Origin: Delftia acidovorans
GTDB lineage: Bacteria; Pseudomonadota; Gammaproteobacteria; Burkholderiales; Burkholderiaceae_C
NCBI GenBank assembly: GCA_031286585.1
Contig: JAITUC010000038.1
Location: forward strand, 620,001-684,000
Direction of reading: 5' to 3'
DNA length: 64,000 nucleotides
Position numbers and translations under genes: made by a program
Notes under the pieces: generated by a model
Databases searched by the model: none
The model's input: the letters and a program-made list of their open reading frames with translations, nothing else
Told to the model about the DNA's origin: nothing
Shown here: one piece after another, positions 55,501 to 63,862 of the stretch
Numbering within the stretch: the first letter of the stretch is position 1
Layout of the letters: each line of letters starts with the position of its first letter

Positions 55501-56456
55501 TGCGTGCCGCACACGGCGGCACCGGAGGGGATGCAGGCAATGGGCGATGTCAGGCTGACGTTGTCCGGCAGCAGGTCGGCGACGGTCACATTGCCTGCCG
55601 CGTTGGGACCGTAGTTCCAGACCTTGACCTCGTAGTCGAACGGCGTGGCATTGTCGAAGGTGTCCGGCCCGGTCTTGGCAATGCCGATGTCCGTATTGAA
55701 GTTGGCGCAGCCGTCATAGGAGGCCGGATCGCTGGGATCGCGCAGGTTGGCGGCGGGAATGATCTGCGCGGACTGCCCAGGCGGCGTCCAGCGCAGGCGC
55801 AGGTGGTTGAGCCCGCCCTGGTTGTTCCAGTGCACGCGCATGGCATAGCAGGTGTTGTTCTGCGCCACCACGAAGCTGCCGGGAATGGTCTCGAACTGCG
55901 TATCGCCCGAGGTGAACGACCCCAGCTGTCCCACAGGCACGTTGTAGTCGAAGGTTCTGTAATGCGCCGCGTTGGCCTTGGTGAAATTGGTGGAGAACTC
56001 CACCTTCACCTCATCATCGTGCGCTGCCGAAAAGCCATAGGTTCCCGCCGTGGGAAATACCACCAGCGCATACACCACGCGGCCTTGCAGCCACTGCTGG
56101 CATGCGGCGGAAGACTGCCAGCCGCTGCCCGCCGCGCTGTTGCACAGCGTGGCGCTGGCAATATTCCAATCGATATTCTGCGCGGTGCCCGAAGACGCGA
56201 TGTTGGTGGTGGAACTGGCAAAGTTCACCAGATTCTGCAGCTGCACCACCGAGTTTCCACCCGAATAGTTCATGTAGTTGGGCGACGGCGATCCCGCAGG
56301 CACCGACACCTGTCCACGGAAATTGTCGAAAATGACCCCAGCCTGTACCGCAGCGGGCATCAGCGCTGCCAGAGATAGCATGCCAATCAGTTTCCACCAA
56401 TCGGGCGACGATTTTCCCTGGCGCCGGGAATAGGCAATTCCGTGATCCGAAACCAT
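52530..56456 (-). CDS. large secreted DUF11 repeat protein with IPTL-CTERM-like tail
   Basis: A 1308-residue surface or secreted protein. A signal peptide (hydrophobic segment ending PAAVQA, residues about 24-38) is followed by a ~210-residue PA14-like beta domain (FSAAHDDEVKVEFSTNF). Two diverged DUF11 repeats start near residues 256 and 393, then six close repeats of ~123 residues (about 533-1271), each with KxAS...VGQxAxYxxTVxNxGTxATT and GGGDPxC. Cys pairs recur in every repeat, suggesting disulfides. The end, IPVDSPWMLALLGLLLAAGA plus QGRRLRG, matches the layout of IPTL-CTERM sorting tails (IPxxxxW, membrane helix, basic cluster). The start is at ATG 56456. It probably serves adhesion or matrix functions. 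The gene stands alone, with its own promoter in the AT-rich gap upstream. Confidence 0.88.
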   Translation of the reverse strand: MVSDHGIAYSRRQGKSSPDWWKLIGMLSLAALMPAAVQAGVIFDNFRGQVSVPAGSPSPNYMNYSGGNSVVQLQNLVNFASSTTNIASSGTAQNIDWNIASATLCNSAAGSGWQSSAACQQWLQGRVVYALVVFPTAGTYGFSAAHDDEVKVEFSTNFTKANAAHYRTFDYNVPVGQLGSFTSGDTQFETIPGSFVVAQNNTCYAMRVHWNNQGGLNHLRLRWTPPGQSAQIIPAANLRDPSDPASYDGCANFNTDIGIAKTGPDTFDNATPFDYEVKVWNYGPNAAGNVTVADLLPDNVSLTSPIACIPSGAAVCGTQVANGRALSMRTGALPVNSSGGAAHVPPTAGDYLLYRFQVTPASGTNSITNTAAITINDTNPANNSSTFVNQRQGQVVVEKSGPNSVLVGQGFAYQLTLTNYRTGGAAAISNPVVQDQLPPGVAATASSAPVNCTPLNVPGALLTCTLPGTLAGGGASQTFSIQVSAPAVGSIVNYAATHPAPPAASALPPSPPGPQCDAATTSCTSAKTTVVGQPRLKVGKSASMDSFIVGLQASYAITVENVGTGATPQATVVSDTLDSSLTIGSLPAGCTRSGQTVSCTIAAGLATRSQVSFAIPVTPTVANILLTNTATATGGGDPLCPGACSGQVQVPVKAPRLVIAKSASMESFVVGLNASYVLTVRNTGTAATTAPATVTDTVAANLLINSVSAGCSFAGQLVSCTIPAGMATSSQVSFAISVTPQPAAANTAISNVAQVGGGGDPSCAAGCTSNEVLVPVNASRLRIVKRASDDAFIVGQPARYVLTVTNTGMADTIAETRITDVIATTLTIGTLPGPCTAAGQVVTCTIAAGLAPGGQVSFTIPVTPMTAAGNTTISNTARVDGGGDPSCVSGCSSNEVVEPVNTPQLQIAKTASSPVFVVGQAAYYTLTVRNTGTAATTAPTLVRDVIASTLTLGALPAECSVMDQVLSCTVPAGLATGAQWSAVIPVTPQAAAANTTLANTASLTGGGDPSCVARCDSDTVTTPVESPRLEVGKTASAGAFAEGQAASYVITVRNVGTTATTQDAVVRDEMASGLTVTGVSAGCALSGQTVLCTVPAGLGVGASAAFTLSVVPRPGTAGSSLINTAHVTGGGDPLCLANCDSPTVVVPVNAPKLSLAKTFSSGNFLAGQSANYVFTVTNTGTTATTAQATVRDVLSTSLALGTMPAGCTASGQSVACIVPAGLAVGQSASFTIPVTAKASAGNTTLVNTANVTGGGDASCETGCTGTVTTPIGPSPSPASIPVDSPWMLALLGLLLAAGAALQGRRLRG
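52645..54860 (-). repeat. six tandem ~370-bp units encoding DUF11 domains
   Basis: Within the DUF11 gene the unit boundaries recur near 53007, 53377, 53749, 54119 and 54491, each marked by the same encoded phrase (VPVN or VPVK, then xPxLxxxKxAS). Spacing is about 370 bases. Units share protein motifs but differ at the DNA level by many silent changes, so they are old duplications rather than a recent expansion. Limits are approximate. Confidence 0.8.
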
Positions 56457-56887
56457 GAAGGCGTGCTCCCTCTTCAAATGAATATATGGAGTAAAGATGA
56501 AATGAATGGATTGAATTGGCCACCGGACCAATCCACCACATCATCCCGATCACGATGAAACAATTTGTAGGATATTTTTGATTATTTAAATTACATCTTA
56601 TTTCAGATGCCACGAGTACCGTTGATTCAGCAATCCGCGCATGGGTGTTTACGCTGACTTCCGGGCAATTCGGTAATCATTCTTATCTATCGCCACAAAT
56701 ACCAGTTGATTGAAATCTATTGACACTGCAGACGATTCGGAAATCTGACGCTATACTGCGCCCCTTCTTTCTTGAACGAGCTGCTGCAGGAAAGACGCTT
56801 TCCGGGCCTTTGCTGCCCGGGTGTCTTTCATCGTCCGTACTTCACCGGACGCGGCGAGCGCCACGAAGGCCTCGCGGATCTGCAGCC
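56457..56887. other. AT-rich divergent intergenic region with DUF11 and rtcB promoters
   Basis: About 430 bases without a gene. The half next to the DUF11 gene is AT-rich, in contrast to the genome. It contains a dyad CATCT-6-AGATG (56594-56609), a TTGACA at 56720-56725 and a TATACT at 56752-56757. The last two are 26 bases apart, too far for one sigma-70 promoter, so each may belong to a different weak promoter. The rtcB leader hairpin (56790-56829) lies at its end. Confidence 0.5.
56790..56829 (+). ncRNA. structured 5' leader hairpin ahead of rtcB
   Basis: Two nested perfect stems: outer GAAAGAC (56790-56796) with GTCTTTC (56823-56829), and inner CCGGGC (56802-56807) with GCCCGG (56815-56820), around a seven-base loop. 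Asymmetric internal loops of five and two bases separate the stems. It lies 58 bases before the rtcB ATG and has no U-run after it, so it is more likely a regulatory or processing element than a terminator. Whether it is transcribed is inferred. Confidence 0.45.
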
Positions 56888-58306
56888 ATGAGCACTCCTC
56901 AACGACTCCAGCGTGCCTTCGCACGCACGGGCATCTCTCTCGACTACCGCGACGGCATCTACCACGTGCGCGATGGCCAGGCCGAGGCCCACATTCTTCT
57001 TCCCGACAGCCTTCCCCTGGAGGACAAGGCCGTGCGCCAGTTGCTGGCCTTTGCGGCCGTGCGCCGCCATGACGAACAGGGCAGCCACGGCGCCGTCTGC
57101 CGCGCCTGCGCCACGCCCGACTTCCACCCGGGCACGGTGGCGCCCGTGGGCAGCGTGGTGGCCACGCCATCGGACTTTGTCATTCCGGCCGCCATCGGCA
57201 CGGACATCAACTGCAGCGTGCGCCTGCTGACCACGGGCGCCCGGCTGGACCAGCTGGCGCCGCACAAGGGTCGGCTGGTGGAACTGCTGACCGCCAGCCT
57301 GCTCGGCAGCGGGCGCGACGTGCCCGTGACCACGGCCGCTTTCCGCGCGCTGTTCGACGACGGGCCGGCCGCCTTTCTGGACCGGCTCGGCGACCAGGGC
57401 CTGTGGGGCCATGCCGACAGAATCCGCCTGCACCGCGAGCTGCAGGCCTGCATCGGCCTGGACCGCTTCGCGGGCAGCGCCCGCCATGCGCCCCATGCCT
57501 ATCTGCAGGAGCGCCATGCCGTGTTCCGCGACCCCTGCCTGGGCACGGTGGGGTCAGGCAACCATTTCGTGGAACTGCAGGTGGTGGACGAGGTGCTGGA
57601 CCGCCACGCGGCCTACCGCGCCGGCCTGCGCGCGGGCGACGTGGTGGCGATGATCCACAGCGGCTCGCGCGACCTGGGCTTTTACGTGGGCCAGGCCTGG
57701 ATGGACCGCGCCCGGGCCGAGTGGCCCCGCGGCGTGAAGCACCCGGCCAGCGGCCTGTACGGCCTTTCGGGCCCCCTTGCCGCCGAGTACCTGCAGGCCA
57801 TGGGCGTGGCGGCGCGCTATGCCTGGGCCAACCGCGTGGTGCTGGCCGAGCTGGTGCGCAAGGACCTGGAGCAGATCGTGGGCGCAGCGGATTCGCGCCT
57901 GGTGGTCGATGTGCCGCACAACGTCGTGCTGCAGCAAGGCGGCATGAACATCCACCGCAAGGGCGCCACGCCGGCCAACGAGGGCGACTTCGCGCTCATC
58001 CCTGGCTCCATGGGCGATGCCTCCTACCTGGTCACGGGCCTGGGCTCGGCCGACTGGCTCTGGTCCTGCAGCCATGGCGCGGGACGGCGCATGCGCCGCC
58101 AGGCCGTGCGCGCGCTGCGCCCCGAGGCAGGTGCTGACCGTGCGGGCGAGCAGGGCTGGCAGTGCGTGACGCTGCGCGAGGAGCGCCGCATCGAGGAGGC
58201 CCCCGAGGCCTACAAGCCCATCGGCCCGGTCATCGAGTCGCAGGAGGCCGCCGGCCTGATCCAAGCCGCCGTGAAGCTCAGGCCCTGGATCACCTTCAAG
58301 GCCTGA
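56888..58306 (+). CDS. rtcB: RtcB-family RNA ligase
   Basis: A 472-residue RtcB-type protein. Conserved parts are IGTDINCSVRLLTTGA (metal-binding Asp/Cys), LGTVGSGNHFVELQVV, AMIHSGSRDLGFYVG, DVPHNVVLQQGG, HRKGATPANEGDFALIPGSM and the guanylated-His region CSHGAGRRMRRQA. RtcB joins 2',3'-cyclic phosphate to 5'-OH RNA ends with GTP and Mn2+. The metal-site sequence DINCSV differs from the DIGCGM of E. coli RtcB, so this is a diverged subfamily. No rtcA or archease gene is near. The start was moved in from 56720. The stop lies 15 bases from the convergent regulator gene. Confidence 0.9.
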   Translation: MSTPQRLQRAFARTGISLDYRDGIYHVRDGQAEAHILLPDSLPLEDKAVRQLLAFAAVRRHDEQGSHGAVCRACATPDFHPGTVAPVGSVVATPSDFVIPAAIGTDINCSVRLLTTGARLDQLAPHKGRLVELLTASLLGSGRDVPVTTAAFRALFDDGPAAFLDRLGDQGLWGHADRIRLHRELQACIGLDRFAGSARHAPHAYLQERHAVFRDPCLGTVGSGNHFVELQVVDEVLDRHAAYRAGLRAGDVVAMIHSGSRDLGFYVGQAWMDRARAEWPRGVKHPASGLYGLSGPLAAEYLQAMGVAARYAWANRVVLAELVRKDLEQIVGAADSRLVVDVPHNVVLQQGGMNIHRKGATPANEGDFALIPGSMGDASYLVTGLGSADWLWSCSHGAGRRMRRQAVRALRPEAGADRAGEQGWQCVTLREERRIEEAPEAYKPIGPVIESQEAAGLIQAAVKLRPWITFKA

Positions 58307-58321
58307 GCACGGCCCCGCGCC

Positions 58322-60280
58322 TCAACGGGCCGGCAGCAGGCCGCCCGCCGCCCGGTCCTGGTCCAGCTTGCGGTACAGCGTCTGGCGGCTGATGCCCAGC
58401 ATGCGCGCGGCCTGGCTGATGTTGCCCCGGCAGTTCTCCAGCGCCTGCCGCACGGCCGAGCGCGAGAGTTCATCCAGGCTCTGCGGCGCGGCATCATGCC
58501 GAGCACCGCTGCGGGCGGTCTGCGCCAGTTCGGCCTGGAAGTCATCGGGCAGATGCTGCCATTGCAGGCATTCCTCATGGGGGTCGAGCATGGCGCAGGC
58601 CGTTCTCAGCACGCTGGCGCACTGGCGCAGGTTGCCGGGCCAGCCGTGGCCGGCCAGTTGCGCCAACAGGGCAGGCGCCATGCGCAGGGGGCGGGCAGGC
58701 TCGATATCGGCCAGCATGCGCGCGGCCAGTGCCTCGAAGTCGCCGCGCTCGCGCAGCGGCGGCAGCTCCACCGCCAGGCCGTTGATGCGGTAGTACAGAT
58801 CGGCACGAAAGCGCCCCTGGTCGACCTCCTCGCGCAGCCTGCGGTTGGAGGCGCTGACCAGCGCGAAATCCACGGCGACGGGCTCGCCGCCGCCCAGCGG
58901 CACCACCTGCCGCTCCTGCAGCACGCGCAGCAGCCGGGTCTGCAGCGCCAGCGGCATGTCGCCGATCTCGTCCAGGAACAGGGTGCCGCCATGCGCCTGG
59001 CGCAGCAGGCCCGCCTGCCCCTCGCGCCGCCCGCCCGTGAAGGCGCCCTGGCGGTAGCCGAACAGTTCCGCCTCGATCAGCGACTCGGGCATGGCCGCGC
59101 AGTTGATGGCCACGAAGGGGCCATCGCGGCGCGGCCCGCTGTCGTGGGCTGCGCGCGCAAACCACTCCTTGCCCACGCCGGACTCGCCCTGGATGAGCAG
59201 CGCAATCGGCTTGCCCAGCACGCGCCGGGCCTTGTCGGCCGCCGCACGCCAGCGCGCATCGCCCGTGTCCAGCCGCGCCAGCGCATCGCGCGCCAGCTGC
59301 GGCGGCTCCTGTTGCTGTTGCTCTGCAGCCCGTTCCACGACCGAGGACCGGACCGTGCGCCGGTCCGGCACCAGCTGGCCGAACAGCGCCGTGCCGTCAT
59401 GGCGTCGCAGCGGCTGGGCCGCATCGGGCTGGCGGTGCTGGCGTGACAGCAGTTCCTCCAGGCCGGCGTCCAGCACCTGCTCCAGCGACACGCTGCCCAG
59501 CTGCGCCCGCGACAGGCGCAGCAAGGCCAGCGCAGCGCGGTTGGCGCCCACCAGCCATCCGTCCGCGGAGATCAGTGCAATGCCTTCGGCCACCGTGCCG
59601 ATGCCTTCGGGCCGCGCATGCAGGTGCAGGCGGATGTGGCGCTGGCCGTCGCAGGCCATGAGGCGGTTCTCGATCATGCGGGCCGCCGTGCCGACCAGGC
59701 CCAGCATGTGCGGGCTGCCCCGGCCATGTTCGCTGGAGATGTCCAGAATGCCCAGCAGTTGGCCCGTGCCCGACAGGATGGGCGCGGCCGCGCAGGTGAG
59801 AAAGCCGTTGCGCTCCAGGAAATGCTCGCCGCCCTGGATTTCGATGGACTCCATCTCGGCCAGTGCCGTGCCGATGGCATTGGTGCCGCGCTGAGCCTCG
59901 TGCCATGAAGCCCCGCTGGCCAGGGCCACGCGCTCGGCCTTGCCCAGAAAGAAGGGGTCGCCGCAGGTGTCCACCAGGGTGCCGCAAGGGCCGGCCAGCA
60001 CCACCACGCTCTGGCTGCCGCGCACCTGCTCGGACAGGTATTCCATGACGGGCCGTGAATGCGCCAGCAGCGCATGGTGGCGGCTGCGCAGCACGCCCAG
60101 CGCATGCTGCTCCAGGTTGTCGGCGGCGCCCAGGCGTCCCGTGGGCCGCAGCCCCTGCTCGATGCAGCGCTGCCACGAACGCGCCAGGCGCTCGTCCACC
60201 AGGCCGCTGGGGCACAGGCCTGACTCCATCAGGCTGTGACGGGCCTGGCGCAAGGCCACAAGGGAGGCTCTCGATTGCAT
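58322..60280 (-). CDS. AcoR-type sigma-54-dependent transcriptional activator
   Basis: A 652-residue activator. The N-terminal GAF-like sensor (about residues 50-210, SWHEAQRGTNAIGTALAEME is the AcoR signature) is followed by a PAS-like part (about 230-300), an AAA+ domain with Walker A QGESGVGKEWFARAAH, sigma-54 contact loop ELFGYRQGAFTGG and Walker B GGTLFLDEIGDMP, and a Fis-type helix-turn-helix (NISQAARMLGISRQTLYRKL). The contact loop ends GAFTGG instead of the usual GAFTGA. It is divergent from the aldehyde dehydrogenase gene, whose promoter is of the sigma-54 type, and is almost certainly its activator. ATG 60280 is used. Confidence 0.93.
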   Translation of the reverse strand: MQSRASLVALRQARHSLMESGLCPSGLVDERLARSWQRCIEQGLRPTGRLGAADNLEQHALGVLRSRHHALLAHSRPVMEYLSEQVRGSQSVVVLAGPCGTLVDTCGDPFFLGKAERVALASGASWHEAQRGTNAIGTALAEMESIEIQGGEHFLERNGFLTCAAAPILSGTGQLLGILDISSEHGRGSPHMLGLVGTAARMIENRLMACDGQRHIRLHLHARPEGIGTVAEGIALISADGWLVGANRAALALLRLSRAQLGSVSLEQVLDAGLEELLSRQHRQPDAAQPLRRHDGTALFGQLVPDRRTVRSSVVERAAEQQQQEPPQLARDALARLDTGDARWRAAADKARRVLGKPIALLIQGESGVGKEWFARAAHDSGPRRDGPFVAINCAAMPESLIEAELFGYRQGAFTGGRREGQAGLLRQAHGGTLFLDEIGDMPLALQTRLLRVLQERQVVPLGGGEPVAVDFALVSASNRRLREEVDQGRFRADLYYRINGLAVELPPLRERGDFEALAARMLADIEPARPLRMAPALLAQLAGHGWPGNLRQCASVLRTACAMLDPHEECLQWQHLPDDFQAELAQTARSGARHDAAPQSLDELSRSAVRQALENCRGNISQAARMLGISRQTLYRKLDQDRAAGGLLPAR

Positions 60281-60388
60281 GCTGTCTCCTGCTCGGGCGT
60301 CATTGCGCCGCGTTGCGGCCCAGTATGGGGGGCTGCCCGGCAAGGGGCAAGCCGGGCAGCGGGACGTGTGCCCGACTGTTCCATTTCT

Positions 60389-60410
60389 GGACAGCTGTCC
60401 TGTTGCGCAA
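60389..60410. promoter_or_regulatory. candidate upstream activator sequence (two palindromes)
   Basis: GGACAGCTGTCC and TTGCGCAA, both perfect, separated by two bases. A nearby imperfect half (TGTTCC...GGACA, starting near 60378) repeats the same half-site. Location 90-110 bases upstream of the -24 element is where AcoR-type activators bind. Which palindrome is the true site is unknown. Confidence 0.5.
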
Positions 60411-60499
60411 CGTCACGGTCCTGCGCCAGGGAGCAGGGGAAACCCGCACGTCCCCACGGCCCGCATGCCTGCGCAGGCCCCGGCCGCCTTCTTTTTGAG

Positions 60500-60516
60500 C
60501 TGGCACGGCTTTTGAT
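60500..60516 (+). promoter_or_regulatory. sigma-54 promoter of the aldehyde dehydrogenase operon
   Basis: CTGGCACGGCTTTTGAT matches the -24/-12 consensus CTGGCACGRNNNTTGCW at every defined base except one (A for C near the -12 end). Transcription should begin near 60526, leaving a leader of about 65 bases before ATG 60593. The divergent AcoR-type gene supports the assignment. Confidence 0.8.
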
Positions 60517-60592
60517 TCATGTCAGCCATCCAGCCCTGGCCGGATACCCGCAACCGCAGCAAATCCACAAGCATCCTCAGGAGACAAGCAGC

Positions 60593-62116
<1,524 letters not shown>

Positions 62117-62171
62117 CGTGAATGCGGCCGGCGGCGCACAGCGCGGCCGGCCGCCCAGGAAAGGCCAACCC

Positions 62172-62552
62172 ATGGTTGACAAAGTGATTGCCACCGAGGC
62201 CGCGCTGGCGCTGATCGCGGACCTGCAGGCCCGGCACGGGCCGGTGTTCTTCCACCAGTCCGGGGGCTGCTGCGACAACAGCGCCGCCAACTGCTACCTG
62301 CCCGGCGAGCTGACCATAGGCGCCCAGGACGTGCTGCTGGGCCAGGTGGGCAACGCCCCCTTCTACATCGGCAAGTCGCAGTACGAGTACTGGAAGCACA
62401 CCCAGCTCATCCTGGACGTGATCGAGGGCCAGGGCGGCACCTTCTCGCTGGAAGGCAGCACGGGCAAGGCCTTCCACACGCGCTCCAAGCTGTTCACGAA
62501 CGAGGAATTTGCCGAAGTCCAGGCCGAGGCCGGCGGCAACGCCAGTCGCTGA
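62172..62552 (+). CDS. DUF779 family protein
   Basis: A 126-residue protein: IADLQARHGPVFFHQSGGCC followed by DNSAANCYLPGEL, FYIGKSQYEYWKHTQLILDV, and VIEGQGGTFSLEGSTGKAFH. The paired Cys in GGCC and a further Cys suggest metal or redox involvement. DUF779 genes are nearly always next to ExaC/AldB-type aldehyde dehydrogenases, as here (55 bases downstream, same promoter), but their role is not defined. ATG 62172 is used rather than 62118. Confidence 0.9.
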   Translation: MVDKVIATEAALALIADLQARHGPVFFHQSGGCCDNSAANCYLPGELTIGAQDVLLGQVGNAPFYIGKSQYEYWKHTQLILDVIEGQGGTFSLEGSTGKAFHTRSKLFTNEEFAEVQAEAGGNASR

Positions 62553-62563
62553 CACGGCTGCGC

Positions 62564-62582
62564 GGCGGGCTATTTGCCCGCC
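62564..62582. terminator. hairpin terminator between DUF779 and peroxiredoxin genes
   Basis: GGCGGGC (62564-62570), loop TATTT, complement GCCCGCC (62576-62582). It lies 12 bases past the DUF779 stop and includes the stop codon of the convergent peroxiredoxin gene, so it could serve both transcripts. No U-tract. Confidence 0.5.
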
Positions 62583-63157
62583 AGCCGCCTGACTGCCGCC
62601 TCGGTCTGGCGCACATGCTCGTCCGGGTCCGAGCCGATGTGCACGAAGCGGACCTTGCCGTCCTTGCCGATCACGTAGGAGATGCGGTCGGCGCGCTGGG
62701 GGTCGGCGGCGGCCGAGGCGTCGTAGGCGCGAATGGTCTGCGCCTGCGGGTCCGATGCCACGGCGAACTGGTCGCGGCAGGCCTCGGTGGAAAAGCGCTT
62801 GAGCGTATCGATGTCGTCATGCGACATGCCCACCACCGTGGCGCCCATGGCTGCGAAGCGCGGCGTGGCCTCGGCAAATGCGTGGGCTTCCATCGTGCAG
62901 CCCTGGGTGAAGGCCTTGGGGAAGAAATACAGCACCACCGGCCCCTTCTTGAGCGTGGCCGCCATGTCGAAATCGAAGGCCTTTCCCGCCACCGCGGCCG
63001 GCGTGGTGAAGCGCGGCGCGGTGTCGCCCACCTTGAGCGCGGCCTGGGCCAGCGGCGACAGCAGCAGCGCCGCCAGCAGCGGGGCGGCCGCGCGCGCGCA
63101 GCGGCGTCCCAGGGATGCGCGTTGGTGGATGGAATCGCCGCAGCGGATATCGGACAT
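62570..63157 (-). CDS. periplasmic PrxQ/BCP-like peroxiredoxin
   Basis: A 195-residue thiol peroxidase. A hydrophobic signal (ARAAAPLLAALLLSPLAQA, residues about 21-39) indicates export. The mature part has VGDTAPRFTTPAAVAGKAFD, the peroxidatic Cys in FFPKAFTQGCTMEAHAFAE (TxxC variant TQGC) and a second Cys in STEACRDQFAVASDP, which could be the resolving residue. BCP proteins are usually cytoplasmic, so the signal is noteworthy. ATG 63157 is chosen; the frame continues upstream but without conservation. It reduces peroxides, perhaps in envelope defence. Confidence 0.85.
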   Translation of the reverse strand: MSDIRCGDSIHQRASLGRRCARAAAPLLAALLLSPLAQAALKVGDTAPRFTTPAAVAGKAFDFDMAATLKKGPVVLYFFPKAFTQGCTMEAHAFAEATPRFAAMGATVVGMSHDDIDTLKRFSTEACRDQFAVASDPQAQTIRAYDASAAADPQRADRISYVIGKDGKVRFVHIGSDPDEHVRQTEAAVRRLAGK

Positions 63158-63253
63158 GCATGGCCTCCTGAGCCTGGAACGGGATGCCCCATTGTGGCCA
63201 ATCGGCCAAAGCCCTGGGCGCATGTGCCGTGGATCGGCACCGGGCGGCAGCGG

Positions 63254-63285
63254 CCGCTGCCCCGCTGCCCCGCTGCCCCGCTGCC
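63254..63285. repeat. four tandem copies of the octamer CCGCTGCC
   Basis: Perfect 8-base tandem array in the 152-base gap between the DUF1348 stop and the peroxiredoxin start, about 100 bases upstream of the latter. Octamer arrays of this size can change copy number by slippage. Whether it lies in the peroxiredoxin promoter is not known. Confidence 0.7.
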
Positions 63286-63309
63286 TCGGAGCATGGCCCG
63301 AGGCTTTGC

Positions 63310-63777
63310 CTACAGACCCAGGTCGGACAGCCCGGGGTGGTCGTCGGGGCGGCGGCCCAGCGGCCAGTGGAACTTGCGCTCCGACTCCTGGATGGGCATG
63401 TCGTTGATGCATGCGAAGCGTCGGCGCATGAGGCCGTCGGCCTCGAATTCCCAGTTCTCGTTGCCATAGGAGCGGAACCAGTTCCCGGCGTCGTCGTGCC
63501 ATTCGTAGGCATAACGGACAGCGATGCGGTTTTCCCCGTACAGCCAGAGCTCCTTGATCAGCCGGTAGTCAAGCTCCTTCTTCCACTTTCTCTCAAGAAA
63601 GGCCTGGGCCTCGGCCCGGCCGTTGGCGAACTCGGCCCGGTTGCGCCATTGCGTGTCGAGGGTATATGCCATCGCGACCTTGGCCGCATCGCGGGTGTTC
63701 CATCCATCCTCGGCCAAACGGACTTTTTGTACGGCGCTTGCGAGCGAGAACGGGGGCAGGGGCGGGCGAGTTTCCAT
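63310..63777 (-). CDS. DUF1348 protein (SnoaL/NTF2-like fold)
   Basis: A 155-residue protein that is mostly one NTF2-like domain: AVQKVRLAEDGWNTRDAAKV, TQWRNRAEFANGRAEAQAFL, KELWLYGENRIAVRYAYEWH and WFRSYGNENWEFEADGLMRR are family hallmarks. Members are small, single-domain and of unknown reaction, sometimes linked to aromatic or xenobiotic stress. It is divergent from a TetR gene and separated from it by 85 bases that hold two copies of an operator, so it is probably repressed by that TetR protein. Confidence 0.88.
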   Translation of the reverse strand: METRPPLPPFSLASAVQKVRLAEDGWNTRDAAKVAMAYTLDTQWRNRAEFANGRAEAQAFLERKWKKELDYRLIKELWLYGENRIAVRYAYEWHDDAGNWFRSYGNENWEFEADGLMRRRFACINDMPIQESERKFHWPLGRRPDDHPGLSDLGL

Positions 63778-63798
63778 GATGTGACCTCTAAAAGATAA

Positions 63799-63853
63799 GT
63801 AGAACGATCTGTCTACATGCACCACTCTAACGGAGGTGGAACGATCTGTCTAC
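63799..63853. promoter_or_regulatory. paired TetR operators
   Basis: Two copies of the same site: GTAGA-8-TCTAC at 63799-63816, and GTGGA-8-TCTAC at 63836-63853. Sixteen bases are identical, and they are 37 bases apart. The second ends ten bases before the TetR ATG at 63863, and the first lies 22 bases upstream of the DUF1348 start. The complementary reading, TAGACAGATCGTTCTA, resembles operators of LmrA/YxaF-like TetR regulators. Both divergent genes are probably repressed by the TetR protein. Confidence 0.75.
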
Positions 63854-63862
63854 AATGTCTTC

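Larger units (their letters stand above)
60281..60592. promoter_or_regulatory. divergent control region between AcoR-type gene and aldehyde dehydrogenase
   Basis: About 310 gene-free bases. From left to right it holds two adjacent perfect palindromes, GGACAGCTGTCC (60389-60400) and TTGCGCAA (60403-60410), about 100 bases upstream of the sigma-54 promoter. Those positions fit an upstream activator site. No other structure was found. Confidence 0.6.

Noticed and set aside
52398..56378. 1326-codon open frame on the plus strand opposite the DUF11 gene
   Set aside because: High-GC shadow frame rich in Arg, Gly and His with no domain. The minus-strand product has a signal peptide, DUF11 repeats and a sorting tail.
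56720..56757. TTGACA and TATACT as one sigma-70 promoter for rtcB
   Set aside because: The boxes are 26 bases apart instead of about 17, so they cannot form a single promoter.
58322..60280. The sigma-54 activator as an RtcR-type regulator of the adjacent rtcB gene
   Set aside because: It has the AcoR-type N-terminal signature and faces a sigma-54 promoter of the aldehyde dehydrogenase. It is convergent with rtcB, and rtcB has no visible -24/-12 element.
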